A stretch of 17,824 bases of DNA from positions 1 through 17,824 of the forward strand of contig JANTGQ010000008.1 of the NCBI GenBank assembly GCA_024762845.1. Direction: 5' to 3'. The notes under the pieces were generated by a model, which was not told where the DNA came from, ran no database searches, and worked only from the letters and a program-made list of their open reading frames with translations. The first letter of the stretch is position 1, and each line of letters opens with the position of its first letter. Below are positions 1 through 6,741 of the stretch, in pieces. The stretch comes from Nitratifractor sp. Its GTDB lineage: Bacteria; Campylobacterota; Campylobacteria; Campylobacterales; Sulfurovaceae. The translations under genes were made by a program, and so were the position numbers.

Positions 1-448
1 TAAGTGCCAGATAGAAAGAGGGAGTAGCATAACTCAAAAGTGCAAACTGCTTCGCTATTTTGTCAAACTTTGCCCCTTTAAGTGCGCTATTTACCCCTAC
101 CCGAATAGCCACAATAAAGACTATAATCATCGAGACAATATTGATTGCCAAAGTAACCCCAATACGACCTTTTATCTCCTCTAAAACAGTGTTTCCGCTT
201 GCAAAAGAGATACCAAAATCTAAATGCAACAGAGCATTGAGCCAGCTCAGATACTGCTGCAAAATAGGTTTGTCCAAACCATAGACCTCTTTAAGATGTG
301 CAATCGCCTCTGGTGTCATATTGGGGTTTAAACCACCTGCGCTAAAAAAGCTGTTTGGAGCAGCATATATAGCAAAAAATGAGAGAAACGAGATAAAAAG
401 CAGCATTGCCGCTATGTAGAATATCTTCTTAAAGAGAACTCTAAACAC
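1..448 (-). CDS. Opp/Dpp-type peptide ABC transporter permease, N-terminal part
   Basis: This is the N-terminal 149 codons of an inner-membrane permease of the DppB/OppB family. The C-terminal half lies beyond the left edge. The translation begins MFRVLFKKIFYIAAMLL, a basic N-terminus followed by a membrane segment at about residues 9-28. The family-typical stretch GLDKPILQQYLSWL follows, then LDFGISF, an amphipathic linker (VLEEIKGRIGVTLA) and a second hydrophobic segment. This matches the usual N-terminal architecture of dipeptide, oligopeptide or nickel importers. The proposed start is GTG at 448, which overlaps the tpiA stop by 8 bases on the same strand, so translation is probably coupled to tpiA. 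No in-frame ATG lies closer to the first membrane segment. Substrate cannot be told from this fragment. Confidence 0.8.
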   Translation of the reverse strand, partial: MFRVLFKKIFYIAAMLLFISFLSFFAIYAAPNSFFSAGGLNPNMTPEAIAHLKEVYGLDKPILQQYLSWLNALLHLDFGISFASGNTVLEEIKGRIGVTLAINIVSMIIVFIVAIRVGVNSALKGAKFDKIAKQFALLSYATPSFYLAL

Positions 449-1139
449 CAAGTCCTCTTTTTATAAGTGCAGCAAACTCTTTTGCATTAAGCGAAGCAGA
501 ACCCACCAAAACACCATCTACAGACTCTATAGCTGCAATTTGCTCTATTGAGTCAACTTTGACACTTCCACCATACAAAAGGGGAGCATCAAACTTCTCT
601 TTTAGTCGCTTATGTACCAGTTCGATATCTGCAACTGTTGCGCTTACACCCGTTCCTATCGCCCAGATTGGCTCATAGGCAATAGTGAGTTTTTCGTAGT
701 TTGTATCGATACCATCAAATTGCGAGTAGAGATACTCAAAAAGAGCATCTTCTCCCTGCTCTCTCAGACTCAATGGCTCACCGATGCAGTAGACTATATG
801 AAAGCCCTGCTCTTTGTAGTAAGCATACTTTTTAGCAATAAACTCCTGACTCTCTCCAAAAATCTCTCTACGCTCACTGTGCCCAATGAGTATTGTATCG
901 ATTTCAAACTCTTGTAGCTGCTCTAAACCAATCTCTCCGGTATAAGCACCTGATTGTTCAAAGTATCCGTTTTGTGCTCCTACAACAACCCTGTTACTTC
1001 CCTTTTGCAGCGCAGTTGCAGGTGGAAAAACGCTTACACTCTCGATAGCCACACCTGAAAGCTCACTCTCTAACTGCTCAATATACGCAGTTGTAGAGGC
1101 TCTTGTGTGGTTCATTTTAAAATTTGCAAAAAACTGCAT
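441..1139 (-). CDS. tpiA: triosephosphate isomerase
   Basis: This enzyme interconverts dihydroxyacetone phosphate and glyceraldehyde 3-phosphate in the cytoplasm (glycolysis/gluconeogenesis). Visible family motifs are the N-terminal ANFKMN with the substrate Lys, IGHSERR with the electrophilic His, AYEPIWAIGTG with the catalytic Glu and phosphate loop, YGGSVK, and DGVLVGSASL near the end. About 232 residues is short against the roughly 250 of most bacterial enzymes, but I recall short forms in Campylobacterota. The frame could open at GTG 1142, giving MMQFF. I prefer the adjacent ATG at 1139, which overlaps the pgk stop by one base (TGATG), so the two genes should be translationally coupled. 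The downstream permease start overlaps the stop of this gene. Confidence 0.97.
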   Translation of the reverse strand: MQFFANFKMNHTRASTTAYIEQLESELSGVAIESVSVFPPATALQKGSNRVVVGAQNGYFEQSGAYTGEIGLEQLQEFEIDTILIGHSERREIFGESQEFIAKKYAYYKEQGFHIVYCIGEPLSLREQGEDALFEYLYSQFDGIDTNYEKLTIAYEPIWAIGTGVSATVADIELVHKRLKEKFDAPLLYGGSVKVDSIEQIAAIESVDGVLVGSASLNAKEFAALIKRGLGV

Positions 1140-2347
1140 CACTCAGCCTCTAGTGCTTCGATACCTGGAAGCTTTTTACCCTCTAGCAACTTTAAGCTCG
1201 CTCCACCACCTGTACTTACAAATGTCATCTCATCAATATCATCTGCACGTGCTACTACATCGGCAGTATCACCACCACCTACAATAGATGTTGCGTGTGT
1301 CTCTGCTATATAGTGCGACATCATTGTTGAGCCTTTTGAGAATTTATCCATCTCATATACGCCCATTGGACCGTTCCAAATAATAGTTTGCGCATCATTT
1401 AAGACTTCTCTAAAGAGTCGTGTAGAGGCTGGTCCAACATCTAGACCCATCCATTTTGGAGGAATCTCTTGAGATGGTAGATACTTCACAATTGCATTAT
1501 CACTAAACTCATTGGCAACAACCAAATCGACAGGCAGATAGAGCTTTACACCTTTTGCTTTTGCTTTATCCATAACTTTTTGCGCCTCTTCCAAAAGCTC
1601 CTCTTCCACCAGCGAGCCACCGATTTCATACCCCATCTGTTTGAAGAATGTAAACGCCATTCCTCCGCCGATAATTAGTTTGTCTACGCTATCAATTAGC
1701 TGATCAAGTGCCTCTAGTTTACCAGAGACTTTACTACCCCCAACAATTGCTACAAACGGACGTACCGGATTATTTAACATCTTACTAAAGAAATTCACCT
1801 CTTTTGCAAGCAAGAAGCCAGCCGCTTTACTCTCTTTTGTATAAAACTGCGTTATTGCATAGATAGATGCATGTTTTCTATGGCAGGCACCAAAGGCATC
1901 ATTTATATAAATTTCACCAAAGTGGCTCAATTGTTTGGCAAATGCATCAGAATTTTCAGTCTCACCCGCATCAAATCGAAGGTTTTCCAACAGAAGAACA
2001 TCGCCACCTTCCATAGTCTCAAAAATATCCATTGCACGCTTCGTAATTACCGCGCCCTCTTTAGAGTCATCAAAGTAGAGATTCTTCTTAATTTTTAAAA
2101 GTGTATCGAGACGCTTTGCCACTGCTTCAAGCGAGTGCTCAGGAGTAAACTCACCTGGCGTTGGACGCTCAAAGTGAGAAGCAAGTACAACCTTACAGCC
2201 ATTATCGATACAGTAGCGAATCGTAGGTAGTGCTTTACGGATTCTTCTATCATCTGTTATATTTCCAAATTCATCTTTTGGTACATTAAAATCGCAACGG
2301 ATAAAGACACTCTTTCCTGCAATATCCAAATCTTTAATTGTTCGCAT
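1139..2347 (-). CDS. pgk: phosphoglycerate kinase
   Basis: This cytoplasmic enzyme transfers phosphate between 1,3-bisphosphoglycerate and ADP. The 402-residue length is usual. Motifs in order are FIRCDFNVP (about 15-23), DDRRIRKALPTI, LLENLRFDAGET, INDAFGACHRKHAS, VGGSKVSGKLEAL, IIGGGMAFTF, WNGPMGVYE, VGGGDTADVV and the closing STGGGASLKLLEG. The N-terminal substrate loop reads SHFERP where the common form is SHLGRP, so residue 60 is Glu in place of Gly. The start ATG at 2347 is preceded by GGGAGAG, a good ribosome binding site. The gene leads a two-gene or longer operon with tpiA, and the gapA that precedes pgk in Campylobacter is absent here. Confidence 0.98.
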   Translation of the reverse strand: MRTIKDLDIAGKSVFIRCDFNVPKDEFGNITDDRRIRKALPTIRYCIDNGCKVVLASHFERPTPGEFTPEHSLEAVAKRLDTLLKIKKNLYFDDSKEGAVITKRAMDIFETMEGGDVLLLENLRFDAGETENSDAFAKQLSHFGEIYINDAFGACHRKHASIYAITQFYTKESKAAGFLLAKEVNFFSKMLNNPVRPFVAIVGGSKVSGKLEALDQLIDSVDKLIIGGGMAFTFFKQMGYEIGGSLVEEELLEEAQKVMDKAKAKGVKLYLPVDLVVANEFSDNAIVKYLPSQEIPPKWMGLDVGPASTRLFREVLNDAQTIIWNGPMGVYEMDKFSKGSTMMSHYIAETHATSIVGGGDTADVVARADDIDEMTFVSTGGGASLKLLEGKKLPGIEALEAE

Positions 2348-2444
2348 TCACTCTCCCATTTTTTTCTAATTTTATCGCAAAAGGGCTAAAATAGTGCTCA
2401 AAATGGTACAATAACGTTTGGATTTACGCTAAAGGTTTTACCGA
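2348..2444. promoter_or_regulatory. divergent pgk / nadD intergenic promoter region
   Basis: These 97 bases separate the divergent starts of pgk and nadD. On the plus strand TACAAT at 2407-2412 is a plausible -10 for nadD-rsfS, with a leader of roughly 25 bases. On the minus strand GATAAAAT (2376-2369) is a weaker -10-like element for pgk, and GGGAGAG at 2357-2351 is its ribosome binding site. No convincing -35 is visible on either side. No operator-like repeat was found. Confidence 0.45.
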
Positions 2445-3014
2445 ATGAAAAGTTTCGCTACATATGCTCTCTTTGGTGGTAGTTTTGACCCACCCCATGC
2501 CGGGCACCAAAAGATTGTAGATGCTGTCTTAAAACTTGATTGGATTGATGCAGTTATTATTTCACCTGCTTTTAAAAACCCTTTTAAAGAGCAATACAAT
2601 GCGAGCCCATCACTTAGACTAGAGTGGTGTAAAACACTCTTTAAAGGCAGCGATAAAATTGTTAACAACTTCGAAATAGAACAAAACAGAGCCGTCTATA
2701 CAATAGAAGCCTTCAATCACTTAAGTAAACTCTACAATATTCAAGCCATTGTCATTGGAGCAGACAATCTAAAAAGCATCCAGAAATGGAGAGATTTCGA
2801 AGCTCTAAACAGCAAAGTAAAATGGATAGTTATAAGTCGCCCAAATGAGCCACTCGAGACTTCTGCTTTAAGAGAGTTTTATGTGGTACCAATCGAGATT
2901 AATATAAGTTCAAGCGAAATTAGAAACGGTAAAAAACTGGACTTCGTAGATAGCGCAATCAAAAAACAAGTGCTAAAAGAGTATAATTTGTTAAAAAATT
3001 CGGAGTCTCAATGA
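2445..3014 (+). CDS. nadD: nicotinate-nucleotide adenylyltransferase
   Basis: This enzyme adenylates nicotinate mononucleotide to deamido-NAD in NAD biosynthesis (cytoplasm). The nucleotidyltransferase signature GGSFDPPHAGH lies at residues 11-21. The sugar/base-recognition stretch GADNL is at 105-109, and the second signature ISSSEIRNG (154-162) corresponds to the family's ISSTxIR motif. Length, 189 residues, is normal. The ATG at 2445 sits directly before the first beta strand, so the start is well constrained, although the ribosome binding site (AAAGG about ten bases upstream) is modest. The stop overlaps the rsfS start as ATGA, the same nadD-rsfS pairing seen in many bacteria. Confidence 0.96.
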   Translation: MKSFATYALFGGSFDPPHAGHQKIVDAVLKLDWIDAVIISPAFKNPFKEQYNASPSLRLEWCKTLFKGSDKIVNNFEIEQNRAVYTIEAFNHLSKLYNIQAIVIGADNLKSIQKWRDFEALNSKVKWIVISRPNEPLETSALREFYVVPIEINISSSEIRNGKKLDFVDSAIKKQVLKEYNLLKNSESQ

Positions 3015-3352
3015 GTATAGAGAGTAGAGTAGAAGATTTAGTAAAACTTTTAGATGAGAAAAAAGCAGAGAATATAGAGACATTTAATCTAGAAGATAGC
3101 GACTATATTGCAAAAGCTGTAATCTTGGCAAATTCGCTTGGCGGTAAACATACAGCAGCCCTTTATGACCATATTCGGCTTGCCTCAAAAAGTTTAGGAG
3201 AGAGCATCCTTATAGCTGATGAAACAGATGACTGGGTTGTTGTAGATTTAGGGGATATTCTTATTCACCTTATGACTCCTCAATACAGAATGCGCTACTC
3301 TATAGAGGAGTTCTTAAAAGAGTTAAAAGAGGGAAAGTTTAAAGCAGAATAA
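3011..3352 (+). CDS. rsfS: ribosome silencing factor RsfS (Iojap family)
   Basis: RsfS binds ribosomal protein uL14 on the 50S subunit and blocks subunit joining when nutrients are scarce. The 113-residue protein shows the family core: an N-terminal helix that places KKAENIETFNLED, then a strand, then YDHIRLASKSLGE, and the hallmark DDWVVVDLGDILIHLMTP at about residues 73-90, followed by YSIEEFLKEL. Its ATG overlaps the nadD stop by four bases, so it is translationally coupled. An inverted repeat follows eight bases after the stop. Confidence 0.94.
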   Translation: MSIESRVEDLVKLLDEKKAENIETFNLEDSDYIAKAVILANSLGGKHTAALYDHIRLASKSLGESILIADETDDWVVVDLGDILIHLMTPQYRMRYSIEEFLKELKEGKFKAE

Positions 3353-3360
3353 TAGAACTT

Positions 3361-3394
3361 GGGAATTTTAGTAACACTTTTACTAAAAACTCCC
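3361..3394 (+). terminator. hairpin after rsfS, possible terminator without U-tract
   Basis: GGGAATTTTAGTAA (3361-3374) can pair with TTACTAAAAACTCCC (3380-3394) across a five-base loop with a single bulge, giving a long stem. The downstream flank on the plus strand is an A-run rather than a T-run, and the minus-strand flank is not T-rich, so it is not a canonical intrinsic terminator in either direction. It may act as a 3' end stabiliser or a factor-assisted terminator for nadD-rsfS. It also separates that operon from the promoter of the next cluster. Confidence 0.45.
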
Positions 3395-3499
3395 AAAAAA
3401 AGAGCGATTTCTTATCCACATTTGAAGAACTTTTATCAAATATTTCACAGAAATTTCATTTTTTTCCAATCTTGCTTCCTTGTCTCAGAGAAATAGTAC

Positions 3500-3505
3500 T
3501 ATAAT
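3500..3505 (+). promoter_or_regulatory. -10 box for the binding protein-cyclase-channel cluster
   Basis: TATAAT, a perfect -10 hexamer, lies 38 bases before the GTG start at 3544, giving a leader of about 30 bases that carries the strong ribosome binding site GGGGGAGG (3529-3536). The sequence upstream is T-rich, without a recognisable -35, as is usual for the phylum. No obvious Pho box was recognised. Confidence 0.55.
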
Positions 3506-3543
3506 TTCTTGACTACCAATATGCACAAGGGGGAGGTGCTTCG

Positions 3544-4527
3544 GTGAAAAGATACAACAGGTGTTTACTGCCTATTTTTATTACACTTATTTTTTTATCA
3601 ACATTTTTAAGTGCTACGGGTTTTAAAGAGCAAATCTCTTATACCCCTATTAAAGAGAAATCTCTTATGCATGGTATGCTTGCGGCAAGTGGCTCCAGAC
3701 AGGCTGGAAAACTCTTAAAGATTTGGCTAAGCGAGTTTCATAAAATCTACCCAAGAGTAGAGAGCCGCAGTAGTTTTGAAGGTAGCAGCAGTGGTATCGA
3801 AGCCCTCTTAAATGGTCGCTCCAACATAGCAATAAGCAGCCGTCCTATCAGAGTAAAAGAGATCCAATCATTTAGAAGACTCAAAGGGTATGCCCCTACA
3901 GAACTAAAAGTCTCTCTTGGAGCAATTGCTATATATGTCAATAAGCTCAATCGCCTCGAGAGTATTACACTTAAAGAGTTAGATGCAATATTCTCAAAAG
4001 AGAAAAAAAGAGGGTACCCCAAAGAGATAAAGAGTTGGCAAGATTTAGGGGTAGAGAAAAACAGCTCCATCGCAATCTACCTACTCAATCAAAACTCCGG
4101 AATCAGAGAGTACTTTCAAAAAAAGGTTATGCTTGACGGAGAGTATAAAGAGCTCAATGCAAGCTCAGAGTTTAGCACTACAGAAGAGCTAACAGCCCAT
4201 GTAGCAGAGCACAACACTAGTATAACTTTTGGAAACATTGGAATAGAAAACCTCAAAGTAAAGAGTCTCAAAGTTGCACAAAAGAGCCTCTTTCCATCAT
4301 ATGCACCATCTATAGATAATATAGTAAACGGTAGATATCCGCTAACAAGATACTACTATCTCTATTTCGACATATCAGAAAACAGAACGCTCCCGCCTCT
4401 TCTTTATGAGTTTACACGATATATTCTCTCAAGCGACGGACAAAAAAGTGTCTATAAGATCGATGGAATTGCACTCGACCCACAGACAATTGGCTCCCAA
4501 CTCTCTAAACTTCATAGCGAAGAGTAA
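3544..4527 (+). CDS. PstS-like periplasmic substrate-binding protein
   Basis: This is a secreted solute-binding protein of the PstS-like (PBP-like) superfamily. Residues 1-24 form a signal peptide (basic KR start, hydrophobic core, then SATG). The mature part carries the family's anion-binding landmarks: GSRQAGKLLKIWLSEF near the N-terminus, GSSSGIEALLNG at about 80-91, IAISSRPI at 95-102 and NQNSGIREYF in the second lobe. Phosphate or a related oxyanion is the likely ligand by family, but no pstC, pstA or pstB follows. The next genes encode a membrane sensor/cyclase homologue and a channel, so a role in ligand sensing rather than import is plausible. That role is inference. The GTG start is supported by GGAGG seven bases upstream, and no better ATG precedes the signal peptide. 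Confidence 0.82.
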   Translation: MKRYNRCLLPIFITLIFLSTFLSATGFKEQISYTPIKEKSLMHGMLAASGSRQAGKLLKIWLSEFHKIYPRVESRSSFEGSSSGIEALLNGRSNIAISSRPIRVKEIQSFRRLKGYAPTELKVSLGAIAIYVNKLNRLESITLKELDAIFSKEKKRGYPKEIKSWQDLGVEKNSSIAIYLLNQNSGIREYFQKKVMLDGEYKELNASSEFSTTEELTAHVAEHNTSITFGNIGIENLKVKSLKVAQKSLFPSYAPSIDNIVNGRYPLTRYYYLYFDISENRTLPPLLYEFTRYILSSDGQKSVYKIDGIALDPQTIGSQLSKLHSEE

Positions 4528-4612
4528 ATGGGCTACAAAATTTTAGCGAGGATTATGCAATAGAAATCGCAAGAGATGCATTATCCGAGTTTAACAAAAA
4601 GGAGACCTCTAT

Positions 4613-6739
4613 ATGAAAAAGACGAAAACAAAACTCTTTCATAAGCTAAGTGTAAAGTCAAAATTCCTAATGATTATCTTGGGAGTTGCAGTTATCTGTA
4701 TCTCAGTAATTGGGTACCAGGGTTTAGATTACGGTAAAAGCTCCCTGACAAAAAGCATGTATGACCACTTAACTTCTATCAAAACTGCTCGTGCGCAGCA
4801 GACAGAAAATTACTTTAACGATACAAACAGCCTTCTTAAAACGCTTGTTTCTGAATATGCAATTGTAGATGCGATGAAAGAGTTCTCCGCTGGATTCTCT
4901 CTGCTTGATAGCTACAAAGTAGAACTGAGTAAAGATTATAAAAAGATATTCAACTTCTATTACGAAAAAGAGCTTATTCCAGCGCTAAATAAAGTAAGTG
5001 CCACAGAGTTTGGCTACAGCACCCTGGTTCCAAAAAAAGAGAGCGTCGAATATCTGCAGCTACACTATATTGTCAATAATGCAGCAAGAGAGGGTAAAAA
5101 GTATCTTCTAGATGATGCCAATGATGGAAGCTACTATAGCCAAGTGCACAAAAAATTCAATCCGGTTTTGCGAAAAATTGTAGAGAATCAAGACTTTAGT
5201 GATCTCTTTTTAATCAATGCAAAGAGCAGACAAATCGTCTACTCATCCAATAAACATATAGACTTTGCTACTAGCCTTTTAGATGGACCATACAAAGACT
5301 CCCCCCTTGCAAAGCTCGCTCACGACATTATCCAAAAACCTCAGCAAGGGCGTGTATATATAAGCGATTTTGCCAAATATGTACCTGCTATGAACCAGCC
5401 GCGAGCCTTTCTTGCAATACCGATATATCAAAAACATGAATTTTTAGGAATACTCGCCATTGCAATCTCTAACAAAAAACTCAACAAAATTACTACCGGA
5501 GATAGAGAGTGGGAAAAAGCAGGACTAGGAAAAAGTGGCGAAGTCTATATAATAGGCAACGACAACAAAATGCGAACTGAGTCTAGAGAGTTAATTCAAA
5601 ACCCCAAAAAGTACCTGCAAGAGCTCAACAATACAAAAGAAGATCCTAAAATAGTTGCAACTATTGCAAAAACAAAAAGTACAGTACTTGCACAGAAAAT
5701 CCACAGTAAATCTGCAAAGCTGGCACTCAAAGGGGAAAGCGGCACAATAGTAGACAGAAACTGCCTAGGGGTAAAAGTTTTAAGCTCTTATGAACCACTG
5801 AATATTGACGGTTTAAATTGGGCTATACTTGCACAAAAGAGCATAAAAGAGGCAGAGGCACCAATTAGGGAGCTTCAAAATGCGCTTCTGGTCTCTGCTA
5901 CAATTTTGGCTACACTCATTACCTTCTACGCAATCTGGATAGCATATAGCTTTTTGTCTCCTGTAAATAGAATGGTAAAAGGAGTAAAGAGTGTAATCTT
6001 TAAAGACTCTAGAGAGAAAATTAACTTAAATCGGGATGATGAGTTTGGGGAGCTTGCAGATAATATAGATATTATGATCGATAAACTTAGTGAGCAAGAG
6101 AAGAATCTCGAAGAGAAATCGAAAGAGAATGATGCACTTCTACTAAATATTCTACCAGAGCCTATTGTCAACAGGGTAAAAAATGGAGAGAAACATATTG
6201 CAGAGCGGGTCAATAATGTTGCTGTACTCTTCTCTGTGCTCAGAGGGTTTGACCAACTTGCCCTGCAAAAGGAGCCACAAGAGTCTATAGAGTTACTTAA
6301 TGAACTTATAAACCAGTTCGACAAACTCAATGAGCAGTTTGGTATAGAAAAAATTACTACCATTGGTGACTCCTATATGTCGGCAAGCGGACTTATACAA
6401 CCGCGACTTGACTACGCAAGAAGAGTATGTGAATGTGCTCTGAAAATGTTTGATGTTGTCGAAAACTTTAATGCAATCCATGCTTCAAATATACAACTCT
6501 CTATCGGGGTTGATGGCGGAGAGGTAATGTCCGGTATTGTCGGAGAGTATAAATATGTCTACGACATATGGGGAGAGCCAGTCAATAATGCAAACAGAAT
6601 TTCCCAAGAGGCACACCCAGGAACACTACGTGTGAGTCTTGCAATCTATAAACAGCTTATTGATCAAGAGAAGTATAAACAATGCAGCGATGGGACAATT
6701 GAGTCATACGCGATTGCAGCGCAGAGTATAAAGAGTTAA
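4613..6739 (+). CDS. membrane sensor with Cache-like, HAMP and class III cyclase homology domains
   Basis: This 708-residue inner-membrane protein has TM1 at about 18-36, a large extracytoplasmic Cache-like sensor (about 37-421, with DLFLINAKSRQIVYSSN and GRVYISDFAKYVPA typical of such folds), TM2 at about 422-447, a HAMP-like linker to about 500 and a class III adenylyl/guanylyl cyclase domain at about 530-680. Conserved cyclase features are the second metal Asp (IGD, 584-586), DIWG (651-654, the adenine-type Asp) and the transition-state pair N658/R662 in VNNANR. Missing are the first metal Asp (FSVLRGF has V542 where FADIxGF is usual) and the adenine-contacting Lys (T582). It may therefore be weakly active, atypical, or a non-catalytic relay. 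AAGGAG lies eight bases before the ATG. The MscS/CNB gene follows after two bases. Confidence 0.85.
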   Translation: MKKTKTKLFHKLSVKSKFLMIILGVAVICISVIGYQGLDYGKSSLTKSMYDHLTSIKTARAQQTENYFNDTNSLLKTLVSEYAIVDAMKEFSAGFSLLDSYKVELSKDYKKIFNFYYEKELIPALNKVSATEFGYSTLVPKKESVEYLQLHYIVNNAAREGKKYLLDDANDGSYYSQVHKKFNPVLRKIVENQDFSDLFLINAKSRQIVYSSNKHIDFATSLLDGPYKDSPLAKLAHDIIQKPQQGRVYISDFAKYVPAMNQPRAFLAIPIYQKHEFLGILAIAISNKKLNKITTGDREWEKAGLGKSGEVYIIGNDNKMRTESRELIQNPKKYLQELNNTKEDPKIVATIAKTKSTVLAQKIHSKSAKLALKGESGTIVDRNCLGVKVLSSYEPLNIDGLNWAILAQKSIKEAEAPIRELQNALLVSATILATLITFYAIWIAYSFLSPVNRMVKGVKSVIFKDSREKINLNRDDEFGELADNIDIMIDKLSEQEKNLEEKSKENDALLLNILPEPIVNRVKNGEKHIAERVNNVAVLFSVLRGFDQLALQKEPQESIELLNELINQFDKLNEQFGIEKITTIGDSYMSASGLIQPRLDYARRVCECALKMFDVVENFNAIHASNIQLSIGVDGGEVMSGIVGEYKYVYDIWGEPVNNANRISQEAHPGTLRVSLAIYKQLIDQEKYKQCSDGTIESYAIAAQSIKS

Positions 6740-6741
6740 GA

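Noticed and set aside
60..284. Plus-strand open frame of 74 codons
   Set aside because: It lies antisense to the ABC permease fragment, has no ribosome binding site and resembles no protein.
3412..3440. Replication origin suggested by a DnaA-box-like site in AT-rich DNA
   Set aside because: Only one perfect box and no dnaA, dnaN or repeat cluster nearby; kept only as a minor observation.
3544..4527. Complete phosphate import (pst) operon
   Set aside because: No pstC, pstA or pstB follows the binding protein; the next genes are a sensor/cyclase homologue and a channel.
5926..6363. Minus-strand open frame of 145 codons inside the cyclase gene
   Set aside because: Low-complexity Ser/Phe/Leu translation antisense to the HAMP and cyclase coding sequence; no start signals.
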